From: Bradyrhizobium sp. WBAH42
GTDB taxonomy: Bacteria > Pseudomonadota > Alphaproteobacteria > Rhizobiales > Xanthobacteraceae
Assembly (NCBI RefSeq): GCF_024585265.1
Contig: NZ_CP036533.1
Coordinates: 4,101,001-4,165,000, forward strand
Length of the DNA stretch: 64,000 nt
Direction of reading: 5' to 3'
Shown piece by piece: positions 1 through 7,875 of this stretch; the stretch's first letter is position 1, and each line of letters opens with the position of its first letter. A program made the translations under genes and the position numbers. The notes under the pieces are model-generated. The model saw nothing but the letters and a program-made list of their open reading frames with translations. It did not search any database and was not told where the DNA came from.

Positions 1-318
1 GTTCCAGCGCGACCATCGACGATCCGGCGCCAGGTCGTCGAACGATCGTCCGGTCCATTCGCCATAATCGAGCTCGTCGAGGGCGGGGACGATCTCCACC
101 GGCAGCCTGAAATGCGCGGCGAGGATGCAGGCCGATTGCACGCAGCGCCGTTGCGGGCTGGACTGAATGAGCGATGGCCGCGGCGCGATGGTGCCGGCAC
201 AGCGTGCCATCTCCTCACAGCCGAGATCGCTGAGCTCGACGCCTTTCATCCGGCCGCACAGGATGCGGCCGAGCAGGGCATGATGACCGTGCCGGACGAG
301 ATGGATGATCCCAGCCAT
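1..318 (-). CDS. histidine phosphatase family protein (phosphoglycerate-mutase type), C-terminus outside window
   Basis: The first 106 residues are visible; the gene runs off the left edge. The protein begins [13 protein letters not shown], and the RHG triad at residues 9-11 is the phosphohistidine motif of the histidine phosphatase superfamily. A second typical stretch (SSPQRRCVQSA, where the superfamily has S-x-x-x-R-x-x-Q/E-T) and ELDYGEWTG follow as expected. Family members remove phosphate from sugar phosphates or other small molecules; the substrate cannot be told from this fragment. The ATG overlaps the TGA of the upstream inositol-3-phosphate synthase gene by one base (TGATG), so the two are probably co-translated. 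A phosphatase next to inositol-phosphate synthase could act as an inositol monophosphatase, but that is inference only. Confidence 0.85.
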   Translation of the reverse strand, partial: MAGIIHLVRHGHHALLGRILCGRMKGVELSDLGCEEMARCAGTIAPRPSLIQSSPQRRCVQSACILAAHFRLPVEIVPALDELDYGEWTGRSFDDLAPDRRWSRWN

Positions 319-1418
319 CACGCAAGCGCCTTGTCGTCGATGAAGGCGCGTGTCCGCCGTCCGGCCTCTTCGTCGGTGAACTGCTGCGGCGGCGATTTCA
401 TGAAATAGCTGGAAGGGCCGGTCAGCGCTCCGGCCTGGCCGCGGTCCATGGCGAGCTTGGCACAACGCACCGCGTCGATCACGACGCCGGCCGAGTTCGG
501 GGAGTCCCAGACCTCGAGCTTGACCTCGGCGCTCAAGGGAACGCCGCCGAACGTCGTTCCCTCCAGGCGGATGAAGGCGAGCTTGCGGTCGGTGAGCCAT
601 GGCACGTGGTCGCTCGGTCCGACATGGATGTTGTCGGGGTCCATGGGGACGTCGAACTGGCTGGTTACGGCCTGGGTCTTGGAGATCTTCTTCGAGGCCA
701 GCCGCTCCCGCTCGAGCATGTTCTTGAAATCGGTGTTGCCGCCGACATTGAGCTGGTAGGTGCGGTCGAGCCGCACGCCGCGGTCACGGAACAGATTGGC
801 GAGCACGCGATGCAGGATGGTGGCACCGACCTGGCTCTTGATGTCGTCGCCGACGATCGGCAGGCCGGCCTCCTCGAAGCGCCGCCGCCATTCCGGATTC
901 GAGGCGATGAAGACCGGAATGCAATTGACGTAGCCGCAGCCGGCCTCGATGGCGCGCGCCGCATACCACTCGCTGGCGCGCTGCGAGCCGACCGGAAGAT
1001 AGGATACCAGAACGTCGGTGCGGGACATCGCCAGCACTTCGGACACGTCGGCCTCCGGCACGTCCGCAACCGGAACGTCGCCTGTAAGATATTGGCCGAT
1101 GCCGTCCAGGACCGGACCGCGCTGCACGATCACGCCTGTCGGCGCGACGTCGGAGAAGCGGTGCGTGTTGTTGGGCGCCGCGAAGATCGCATCGGCGACG
1201 TCGCGGCCGACCTTGTTGGCATTGACGTCGAAGGCCGACGCGATCTGGATGTCGCTGATATGGTAACCGCCGAGGTCCGCATTCATCAGTCCCGGGACCG
1301 GCTCGTTCGACTTGGCGTTCCGGTAGTAGGTGAGGCCCTGGACGAAGGAGCTCGCGCAATTGCCGACGCCGACGAGTCCGACGCGCACGCGGCGCCTGTC
1401 TTGAAGACGAGAATGCAT
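318..1418 (-). CDS. ino1: inositol-3-phosphate synthase (bacterial/archaeal type)
   Basis: The protein has 366 residues, the usual size for prokaryotic myo-inositol-1-phosphate synthases. These enzymes convert glucose 6-phosphate to 1L-myo-inositol 1-phosphate using NAD. An N-terminal Rossmann motif [10 protein letters not shown] lies near residues 14-23. Conserved family blocks include [43 protein letters not shown] and [16 protein letters not shown]. The start at 1418 has a GGAGGG Shine-Dalgarno about 10 bases upstream. The gene is followed by a histidine phosphatase with a one-base overlap. The product may feed inositol lipids or compatible solutes. Family assignment is secure; the in vivo role is inferred. 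Confidence 0.93.
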   Translation of the reverse strand: MHSRLQDRRRVRVGLVGVGNCASSFVQGLTYYRNAKSNEPVPGLMNADLGGYHISDIQIASAFDVNANKVGRDVADAIFAAPNNTHRFSDVAPTGVIVQRGPVLDGIGQYLTGDVPVADVPEADVSEVLAMSRTDVLVSYLPVGSQRASEWYAARAIEAGCGYVNCIPVFIASNPEWRRRFEEAGLPIVGDDIKSQVGATILHRVLANLFRDRGVRLDRTYQLNVGGNTDFKNMLERERLASKKISKTQAVTSQFDVPMDPDNIHVGPSDHVPWLTDRKLAFIRLEGTTFGGVPLSAEVKLEVWDSPNSAGVVIDAVRCAKLAMDRGQAGALTGPSSYFMKSPPQQFTDEEAGRRTRAFIDDKALA

Positions 1419-1767
1419 GGAATGAAGCCCTCCGGAAACACGCGGCGTCGGTGCAAGAGTCGGTGCAAGAGTCGGTGTAAGTACGTCGGCGAACGTGCGG
1501 AAGGTATGTTCGTTCCTGGAAAGGCGGTGCGAGCGGCAGGGCTTGGGCGATTCATCGCGACAAAATGCGACGTGCTTAACATGGGATAGATTCCCGAACC
1601 GCCAACCGGGAACGAACAGCTTTCATGATGAAGATGAAGAAGATGATGCTCGCCTCGCACGACCGCTTCGAATCTGCCGCGAAGAACCAATCATTCCGGC
1701 CCGCGTTTGTCGGCCAATGGTTCGGTGCGGTACGGGCTCATCGCCCGGTTCGTCAAAGAGAGGTGAC
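1419..1767. other. 349-bp intergenic region between divergent genes
   Basis: This is the shared upstream region of inositol-phosphate synthase (minus) and the glycosyltransferase (plus). It holds the 12-bp tandem array and a possible 48-codon reading frame at 1625-1771. No convincing sigma-70 promoter hexamers stand out, and nothing else was recognised. Confidence 0.5.
1447..1482. repeat. three tandem 12-bp units upstream of inositol-phosphate synthase
   Basis: Units 1447-1458 and 1459-1470 are identical (GTCGGTGCAAGA). The third, 1471-1482, differs at two positions. The array lies 29-64 bases upstream of the minus-strand start at 1418. That is a likely promoter or leader position, but no regulator can be named. 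Confidence 0.6.
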
Positions 1768-1771
1768 ATGA
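1625..1771 (+). CDS. possible 48-residue leader/small protein coupled to the glycosyltransferase
   Basis: An ATG at 1625 opens a 48-codon frame beginning MMKMKKMMLASHDR. It ends at a TGA that overlaps the ATG of the following glycosyltransferase in the ATGA arrangement typical of translational coupling. The product is basic and Met/Lys-rich at its N-terminus and matches no family I know. The Shine-Dalgarno is weak. The overlap could be chance, so this is a tentative call. Confidence 0.25.
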   Translation: MMKMKKMMLASHDRFESAAKNQSFRPAFVGQWFGAVRAHRPVRQREVT

Positions 1772-2700
1772 CGTCGACGGCGCCCGGTTGCTGGGCGGAG
1801 GCGATCAGGGCGGGCGATTTCGCGCGCGCCTGGATGATCAACGATCGTGATCTGCTGGAGATCGCACATCCGCCGAAGCACACCGGTCCGCGCCATCTCC
1901 AGCGCATCTGGCGCGGCGAGGACCTCAAGGACAAGCACGTGCTGGTGCGCTGCTATCACGGGCTCGGCGACACCATCCAGTTCCTGCGCTTCATGAGCCC
2001 GCTTCGTGCGATTGCGCGCAGCGTGACCCTGTGGTGTCAACCCGAGCTGCTGCCGCTGCTCGAGGGCGCGGCCGGCGTCGATCGTGCGATCCCGCTGCAT
2101 GATGGTGCGCCCGAGATCGCTTTCGAGGTCGACATCGAGATCATGGAGGTGCCGCACGCCATCCGAGCGCGCCGCGATCAGGTCGAGATGCGCGGGCCTT
2201 ACCTGGCGCTGCCTCCACTTGCCGTTCCGCCGCCCCGAAGAGGACAAGGTCTGGCCGTCGGCCTGGTCTGGAAGGTCGGTGAGTGGGACAAGCGGCGGGA
2301 GGTGCCGGCCGCCTTGTTGCGCAATCTCGCAGGGTTCGGCGTCACGCTCCATTCGCTCCAGCGCGGCGCCAGCACCGAAGAGCTTGCGGCGGTCGGGGCG
2401 CGGGACGTCAGCACGCCCGACATCACAGCTCTCGGCCATCGCCTGCGGCAGCTCGATCTCGTCGTATGTGTCGATACCATGGTCGCACACCTTGCGGGCG
2501 CGCTTGGATGCGAGGCCTGGGTCTTGCTTCATGCCGATTGCGACTGGCGCTGGCCTCCATCCGGCGCGCGCTCGTTCTGGTATCCGAGCCTGCGCCTGTT
2601 TCACCAAAGACGGCCGGGCGATTGGGGCCATGTCGTCGCCGAAGTCCGCGACGCGCTGCGGGCGCGCCTCGAAGCAGGTCGAGCCACTGCGGCGACGTGA
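1768..2700 (+). CDS. glycosyltransferase family 9-like (GT-B) protein
   Basis: The 310-residue protein resembles the GT-B domain found alone or behind TPR repeats in many Bradyrhizobium proteins annotated as glycosyltransferase family protein. Recognisable pieces are the early RCYHGLGDTIQFLRF block (nucleotide-sugar glycosyltransferase 9-like Rossmann start), GLVWKVGEWDKRR, a DTMVAHLAGALG segment equivalent to the heptosyltransferase donor-site motif, and a C-terminal DWRWPPSG. The start ATG at 1768 follows an AGAGAGGTG ribosome site; the frame is open further upstream without homology. No TPR region precedes the domain, so the protein is a stand-alone version. Donor and acceptor are unknown; surface polysaccharide or protein glycosylation is possible. 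Confidence 0.75.
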   Translation: MTSTAPGCWAEAIRAGDFARAWMINDRDLLEIAHPPKHTGPRHLQRIWRGEDLKDKHVLVRCYHGLGDTIQFLRFMSPLRAIARSVTLWCQPELLPLLEGAAGVDRAIPLHDGAPEIAFEVDIEIMEVPHAIRARRDQVEMRGPYLALPPLAVPPPRRGQGLAVGLVWKVGEWDKRREVPAALLRNLAGFGVTLHSLQRGASTEELAAVGARDVSTPDITALGHRLRQLDLVVCVDTMVAHLAGALGCEAWVLLHADCDWRWPPSGARSFWYPSLRLFHQRRPGDWGHVVAEVRDALRARLEAGRATAAT

Positions 2701-2788
2701 TTTCCAGACCATTATTTCCAAGACATTGCTGAGGAACGAGCGTCGCCCACGCGCTTTGGAGCAACGTCCTCGCGAGGGAAAGACGCTC

Positions 2789-4558
2789 ATGCAAAGTTCC
2801 GACGCCGCCGTGTCGACCGCCAGCCTGTCGCGGGTGACGGACGATATCTGGATCCTGGACGACAAGCCAATCAGCGCCGCCGGCCTGCAACTGCCCGTGC
2901 GGATGACCGTCATCCGCTTGTCGAATGGCGACCTCGTGCTGCATTCGCCGGTGCGTTATTCGCCCGCTCTGCGCCAGGAGCTGGAGCGGCTGGGCTCGAT
3001 CAGGTACCTGCTGGCGCCGAATATCGCGCATTGGATGTTTCTGCCTGAATGGCAAAGGCAGCTGCCGCAGGCCGCGATCTTTGCCGCGCGCGGCCTTGCG
3101 GCGCGCGGGCAGGTGCGGGCGGCCGGCATCCGTATCGATCGCGAAATTGGAGACACGACGCCGGAGGAGTGGGCCGCCGACCTCCAAACATCGTCGGTGA
3201 ATGCTCCGATGTTCTCCGAGGTCGAGCTGTTCGACCGGCGGAGCGGAACACTGGTTCTGACCGATCTCGTGCAGAACCTCGCTCCCCGCCACCTCAGCGC
3301 GCCGAATGCGGCGGCGGCGAACCTGCTCGGCATTGCCAAGCCGGACGGCAAGGCCCCGGTCTATCTGCGGCTGCTGCTGCGGCTCGGTGGCCGTTCGGCG
3401 CAGGCTGCGGCCCAGCGGCTCGTCAAGCTGGCTCCGGAGCGGGTGATCTTTGCGCATGGCGACTGGTTCGAAACCCAGGGAACGGCGCGCCTGCGGCGAT
3501 CCCTGCGCTGGCTGCTTCCGGCGGAGGTCTCGGGACGCGTGCAGGGGCAGACGGCCGGCACGCGCGTCGTCATCACCGGCGCCTCCAGTGGAATCGGGCG
3601 TGCTGCGGCGCTGGCCTTTGCCCGCGAGGGCGCAAGCGTGGTCCTCGCGGCGCGCCGCGGCGAGGTCTTGATGCGCCTTGCTGCGGAATGTGAGGCGCTC
3701 GGAGGCCGTGCTCTGGCCGTGCCGACCGACGTCACTGACGCGCAGGCGATGCAGCGTCTAGCCGGCGCGGCGGACGAGGCCTTCGGCGGCATCGACGTCT
3801 GGATCAACAACGCCGGCACCGGCGTGTTCGGGGCCTATCAGGAGGCGGATATCGCGCTCCATCGCCGGACCATCGAGGTCAATCTGCTCGGCACCATGCA
3901 TGGCGCGTTCGCGGTGCTTCCGATCTTCCTCCGCCAGAACCGTGGCGTCCTGATCAACAACATCTCGCTCGGCGGCTGGGCGCCGACGCCGTTTGCCGCA
4001 GCCTACACCGCCAGCAAGTTCGGCCTGCGCGGCTTCACCGCAAGCTTGCGTCAGGAGCTCCGGGCTCATCCCGACATTCATGTCTGCGGCGTCTTCCCAT
4101 CCATCGTCGATACGCCGGGCTTCGTCCACGGCGCCAACGCCTCCGGACGACGGCTCGATCCTGGTCCGCTGCTCTATCAATCCGAGGACGTGGCCGAGAC
4201 TTTCCTGCGCCTCGCCCACGCGCCTCGTGACGAGGTGGCGGTGGGGTGGCCGGCGCGCGCCGGACAATTGGCCTATGCGATGGCCCCTGAGATCACCGAG
4301 AATATCCTGGGAGCTGCATTCCGCTGGCTGCTGTCGCGCGCGCGTCCCGCCGCAAGGAACGAAGGCACCTTGCTCGAAGCGGGTCCGCAGGGCACGTCCG
4401 TCGACGGCGGCTGGCTGCTGCGGAGGCAAGTTCCGCCCGCCGCTGTGCTCAGCAAGGGGCTCGTGCTGCTCGGGATCGCTGCCGGCCTGGCGATCGCGGC
4501 ATCGAGGGCTGGCCGTCCGTACCGCCCCCGCGCGCGGACGCGGCGGCGCCGCGCGTGA
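2789..4558 (+). CDS. DUF4336 domain fused to short-chain dehydrogenase/reductase, C-terminal membrane anchor
   Basis: The protein has 589 residues and two parts. Residues about 8-235 match DUF4336, a degenerate metallo-beta-lactamase-like domain; they contain LLAPNIAHWMFLPEW and FAHGDWFE. Residues about 255-500 form a classical SDR, with GASSGIG near 263-269, NNAG near 339-342, and a YTASK active-site Tyr/Lys pair near 405-409. A hydrophobic segment (LVLLGIAAGLAIAAS, about 552-566) followed by an Arg-rich tail suggests a membrane anchor with the tail inside. The ATG at 2789 follows GCGAGGGAA. SDRs reduce or oxidise carbonyl or hydroxyl groups with NAD(P)H; no substrate can be assigned. The joined architecture is uncommon. 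Confidence 0.85.
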   Translation: MQSSDAAVSTASLSRVTDDIWILDDKPISAAGLQLPVRMTVIRLSNGDLVLHSPVRYSPALRQELERLGSIRYLLAPNIAHWMFLPEWQRQLPQAAIFAARGLAARGQVRAAGIRIDREIGDTTPEEWAADLQTSSVNAPMFSEVELFDRRSGTLVLTDLVQNLAPRHLSAPNAAAANLLGIAKPDGKAPVYLRLLLRLGGRSAQAAAQRLVKLAPERVIFAHGDWFETQGTARLRRSLRWLLPAEVSGRVQGQTAGTRVVITGASSGIGRAAALAFAREGASVVLAARRGEVLMRLAAECEALGGRALAVPTDVTDAQAMQRLAGAADEAFGGIDVWINNAGTGVFGAYQEADIALHRRTIEVNLLGTMHGAFAVLPIFLRQNRGVLINNISLGGWAPTPFAAAYTASKFGLRGFTASLRQELRAHPDIHVCGVFPSIVDTPGFVHGANASGRRLDPGPLLYQSEDVAETFLRLAHAPRDEVAVGWPARAGQLAYAMAPEITENILGAAFRWLLSRARPAARNEGTLLEAGPQGTSVDGGWLLRRQVPPAAVLSKGLVLLGIAAGLAIAASRAGRPYRPRARTRRRRA

Positions 4559-4748
4559 GGCCGCCGCTCGTCTGTTGCCGTCGCTCCGGCAAGGCATAGG
4601 CCCTGACGCAATCGCCGAGCCTGGTGCCGAACGAGCCGTGGCCTCCGTCCACCGTCACGACGTATTGTCTGCTGGACCGCAGATGGCTCCCACGCCGGAA
4701 CGAAGCTTCGAGACCGGGCGTTCCTGCGGGAAAAGCTGAGGGCCAGAC

Positions 4749-4967
4749 GTGCCGCGCTATCATTTTGATTTGGTGGATTCTAAAACCGTGGCAGACGAAG
4801 GAGGTGCCGAGTTGCCGGATGACATGCAGGCCCTGGACGTCGCCGAAGAAATTGCGCGGCGTCTGCTCGCGCAGCGTCCCGAGCTCAAGGGCCGTCACTT
4901 CGCGATCCTCGTCACGAACGAGGATGGTGAGGAAATCGGCCGGGTGCCGTTGGACGTAATGCACTGA
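4749..4967 (+). CDS. DUF6894 family small protein
   Basis: This is a 72-residue acidic protein that starts at GTG, just behind a GAGGG ribosome site at 4738-4742. It carries the N-terminal signature PRYHFDLVDS and a following DEGGAELPD, both typical of DUF6894 (small alphaproteobacterial proteins of unknown function, often several copies per Bradyrhizobium genome). The gene precedes a phosphoesterase gene by 14 bases. No function is known. Confidence 0.8.
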   Translation: MPRYHFDLVDSKTVADEGGAELPDDMQALDVAEEIARRLLAQRPELKGRHFAILVTNEDGEEIGRVPLDVMH

Positions 4968-4981
4968 AGCGATGATCTGAC

Positions 4982-5452
4982 ATGACGTTCAGGATTGGGG
5001 TGATCGCCGACACGCATGGCCTGCTGAGGCCCGAGGCGGAGCGCTGTCTCGCCAGCGTCTCGCACATCATCCACGCCGGCGACATCGGCGCCCAGGCTGT
5101 GATGGACGGGCTTGGCCGCATCGCGCCCGTCACCGCGATCAGAGGAAATGTGGACCGGGGCGCGTGGGCCGAACGCTTTCCTGAAACGCAAACGCTGCGC
5201 CTCGGCGGTCGCGCCTTCTACGTTCTGCACGACCTCAACGAGCTGGCGATCGATCCTGCCGAGCGCGGCATCGACGTCGTGGTCTCAGGGCATTCCCACC
5301 GCGTGCGGATCGAGACCAGGGAAGGCGTGCTTTATCTGAATCCGGGCAGTGCAGGGAAGCGACGCTTCAAGCTGCCGATTACGCTGGCAACGCTCGACCT
5401 CGAGCCGGGCGGGCCGCTGCGGCCCGTCATTCATGATCTCGACAGGATCTGA
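4982..5452 (+). CDS. YfcE/MJ0936-type metallophosphoesterase
   Basis: This 156-residue protein has the compact calcineurin-like phosphoesterase fold. Metal-binding motifs are visible in order: IADTHG (residues 8-13), HAGDIG, RGNVDR, and the terminal SGHSHR followed by YLNPGSAGKRR. All metal ligands of the YfcE family (Asp/His, Asp, Asn, His, GxSH) are present, so it is probably an active phosphodiesterase with cytoplasmic location. The substrate is unknown. It follows the DUF6894 gene closely and may share its transcript. The start ATG at 4982 has only a weak ribosome site. Confidence 0.9.
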   Translation: MTFRIGVIADTHGLLRPEAERCLASVSHIIHAGDIGAQAVMDGLGRIAPVTAIRGNVDRGAWAERFPETQTLRLGGRAFYVLHDLNELAIDPAERGIDVVVSGHSHRVRIETREGVLYLNPGSAGKRRFKLPITLATLDLEPGGPLRPVIHDLDRI

Positions 5453-5479
5453 CTGCCGCAGACTGCCAGCGGCCGCTGC

Positions 5480-5662
5480 CTAGTGCGTCTTCGATTTCTG
5501 CCAACGCTCAAGGTCCACCGGCGGCCGTTTCGGATCGATCTGGTCCTTCTCGGGATTGCCTTGCCACGGCTTGTTCGTTTGCCGGTGCGTCGGCATGTCC
5601 GTCTGCTGGCGCGGATCGTCAAGCGGTGTCTCTCGCGGGTCGTTTTCAGTCGACTTTGGCAT
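5480..5662 (-). CDS. small hydrophilic protein, unknown function
   Basis: This 60-residue frame begins MPKSTENDPRE and ends DLERWQKSKTH. It is very rich in Pro, Asp, Arg and Gln, with no hydrophobic core, and is predicted disordered. An AGGGAAA ribosome site sits just upstream of the ATG at 5662; an open frame continues further but lacks a better start. It is transcribed convergently with the phosphoesterase and divergently from the Nudix gene. Proteins of this look occur in Bradyrhizobium as conserved hypotheticals, but I cannot attach a family name. Confidence 0.6.
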   Translation of the reverse strand: MPKSTENDPRETPLDDPRQQTDMPTHRQTNKPWQGNPEKDQIDPKRPPVDLERWQKSKTH

Positions 5663-5819
5663 ATGTTTCCCTGTCGAGCTCGCACGATGGCGTTGTGCCA
5701 CCGCCCTTTAAATAACCCAGGTGGCAGCAGGGTGTTCCCTGCGTGGATGAGGCGCCACTTCGCAGAACAGGAACCATGGCTGCGGCGCTCGCTTATCGAA
5801 CGCGAATTGGAGGCGCTCG

Positions 5820-6257
5820 ATGGGAAAGAAGCAATTTGCCGCTCTGCCGTTTCGTCTGGACAAGTCCGAGCTGCGGGTGATGCTGATCACGACCAGGCGC
5901 AAGCGCCGGTGGAGCGTCCCAAAGGGATCGCCGATGCACAACAAGGAGCCGCACCTGACGGCAGCGCTCGAGGCCTATGAGGAGGCGGGCCTGGTCGGTG
6001 TCGTGGCAACGCGCGCCTTGGGCAGCTTCAAGCATCGCAAGCGAATAGGCGATCGCAAGCGGACCATGAACGTTGCCGTCTTTCCGATGAAGGTGCACGG
6101 GCGCGAGCGCTGGTGGCCCGAGAAGGGAGAGCGGGAAGCCATCTGGGTCTCGCCCAAGACGGCGGCCCGCCTGGTGCACAAGGCGCAGCTCCGGCGCCTG
6201 ATCGCCCGCTTCGCAGCGCAGACGGTGCGCGAGGCATCCTCGCCGACGAGCCGGTGA
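5820..6257 (+). CDS. Nudix hydrolase
   Basis: This 145-residue protein has a Nudix core. Its box is recognisable as GSPMHNKE followed by ALEAYEEAGLVG; the central catalytic EE-x-G of the consensus is intact, but the preceding Arg is Leu. PKG ahead of the box and WVSPKTAARLV near the C-terminus also fit. Family members hydrolyse nucleoside diphosphates linked to another moiety; this subgroup resembles diadenosine- or inositol-pyrophosphate hydrolases. The ATG at 5820 follows GGAGGCG. The degenerate box lowers certainty about substrate, not about the fold. Confidence 0.85.
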   Translation: MGKKQFAALPFRLDKSELRVMLITTRRKRRWSVPKGSPMHNKEPHLTAALEAYEEAGLVGVVATRALGSFKHRKRIGDRKRTMNVAVFPMKVHGRERWWPEKGEREAIWVSPKTAARLVHKAQLRRLIARFAAQTVREASSPTSR

Positions 6258-6574
6258 GGGTAGTCAGCCTTAGGAACGCCTCACGCGTCATTCAAAGCTT
6301 GATGGACCAACAAACGACAGGGCTCATATCCGAGGAGCATCGCCCCGCCCGACGGCATGGCTGCCGATGACGGTCTCAGGCAGCTGCTGCGCGACATTCG
6401 CGAGCGGCTGGGCGGCAAGACAGCGGGCAGCTCGGGTCCCGACACCGACAGACATCACTAAAAGCGTGATGAGATCAGGTTCGATTGCGACAAGGTAAGT
6501 GCGCTCCCTCTCCCGCAAGCGGGAGAGGTTGCACCGAGCCCGTGGCAAATGATTCAACCTAAAGCCATTCCGCT
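6258..6574. other. intergenic region between convergent nudix and patatin genes
   Basis: The right half is a copy of the intergenic repeat described separately. The left half contains a 34-codon frame (6357-6461) without a ribosome site or homology that I can recognise; I do not call it a gene. Confidence 0.5.
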
Positions 6575-6579
6575 TTAGG
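6463..6579. repeat. intergenic palindromic repeat, short copy (copy 1)
   Basis: This copy shares its left end (GATGAGATCAGGTTCGA), a 22-bp hairpin CCTCTCCCGC-AA-GCGGGAGAGG at 6507-6528, and its right end (CCTAAAGC, 6 bases, GCTTTAGG) at 6558-6579 with copy 2. The middle portion carried by the other copies is missing. The right end supplies the stop codon of the patatin gene. Confidence 0.8.
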
Positions 6580-7585
6580 GCCGCCGCACGCTGCAGATCT
6601 CGTTCGGGACTGGCGTGAGGCTTGCGGCATATTGCATGTCCAGAAAGCCGGCGCACCAGCGCTGCGCCATGGCTGTCTCAGACAGATCGAAGGATTTTTC
6701 CGGCCCAGCTTCCTCGCGGCCCGGGCGGTAGCTCAGGAGATGGACCTCGTCGTCGTAGTGGAGGTCCTGGAGCTCGGCGCGGAGCTGACGGGCTTCGAGA
6801 GCGTAGCCGAGGCGCTGGAAGGTCTGATTGCCGAAGGTCAGGTCACTCTTGCGCTCCGACGCGGCCTCGAGCCCGTCAGGGACCTTGCCGTCGCGCGGAA
6901 ACAGATCGACCACATAGAGGCGGAGCGGGCCTGCAGTTTCGAGGATCGGGTCGAACGGCGCGTTCAGCGAGAACCCGCCGTCGACGAGCCAGCGGCCGGC
7001 GATCTGCACCGGAGCGAATTCAGGGAGAAACCCGCAGCTGGCCAGGATATGGTCCATTTCGATCCGCTCCGACGCGGTGTCGAACAACACGGCATCGCCG
7101 CTCTCGACGTCGGTGGCGCAGATCGTGACGCGCGGATCGCCGCCGTTCAGACGTCCGAAATCGATCAAGCGCTGCAGGCGTTCGCGGGTCGGGCCGAGAT
7201 CGTAGAGGCCGCCGTAGTGAGAAGCCGGAATCGGGAGGCGGGGATGGAAGAATCCCGAATGGCCCAGCACGCGCGTACTGATCGAGCTCAGCCACGCGAA
7301 CGTATGGCGGCTCGCGTTCGGCACGTCGGTTGGACTGCTTGGCGCATGCCAATAGCTGCGTAAATTCCGCAGCCGGTCGTCGCGCGCGCTCCCCGCGATC
7401 AACGCAGCCGTGATGGCTCCTGCCGACGAACCGGTCACCCAGTCGATCGGCAGCCGAAGCGAAGTGAGTGCTTCAAACACACCGCCATGATAGGCGCCGA
7501 GGCCGAGACCGCCCGAGAACGCGACGGCGGAGAGAGGGCGCTCGGCTGCGCTCGCGCCGCCCGGTCCAGCTGCACGGTCGGTCAA
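6575..7585 (-). CDS. patatin-like phospholipase
   Basis: The 336-residue protein carries the complete patatin signature: oxyanion block [11 protein letters not shown] near residues 25-35, nucleophile motif GSSAG near 52-56, and the catalytic Asp in DGG ([10 protein letters not shown]). Such enzymes are Ser/Asp-dyad acyl hydrolases acting on phospholipids or other esters. No signal peptide is visible, so a cytoplasmic or inner-leaflet role is likely. The only early start is TTG at 7585, with a poor ribosome site, so the N-terminus is uncertain. The stop codon TAA lies inside the terminal inverted repeat of an intergenic element, so the last residues were probably reshaped by that insertion. 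Confidence 0.88.
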   Translation of the reverse strand: MTDRAAGPGGASAAERPLSAVAFSGGLGLGAYHGGVFEALTSLRLPIDWVTGSSAGAITAALIAGSARDDRLRNLRSYWHAPSSPTDVPNASRHTFAWLSSISTRVLGHSGFFHPRLPIPASHYGGLYDLGPTRERLQRLIDFGRLNGGDPRVTICATDVESGDAVLFDTASERIEMDHILASCGFLPEFAPVQIAGRWLVDGGFSLNAPFDPILETAGPLRLYVVDLFPRDGKVPDGLEAASERKSDLTFGNQTFQRLGYALEARQLRAELQDLHYDDEVHLLSYRPGREEAGPEKSFDLSETAMAQRWCAGFLDMQYAASLTPVPNEICSVRRP

Positions 7586-7875
7586 GACGAGCGCCAGTTG
7601 CCGGTCGGTTGGTCGGGCCGATCACCGGTAACTCCTGTAACGGCGCGCGCAGGCGTAGCGAGGATTGATCGCGAGAGCGGCGGCGAGCAATCGACATTCA
7701 TCTCAAGTCTCCAATTCCGACATTGAACGCGGCTCTTGATGCGGTGTTCCAAAGGCTCAAGCGATGGATTTTCCGCTGTAAGGGGCATTGCTGGCGGACG
7801 TCCCGGCCATTCTTGGCTCGCTGGCTCATCGTTTTCGGCGAAGTCGATCGCTGATCGCGAGCGAACGGCACGCGG

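Noticed and set aside
6357-6461. 34-codon frame between nudix and patatin genes
   Set aside because: No ribosome site, no similarity, and it adjoins a repeat element; not called as a gene.
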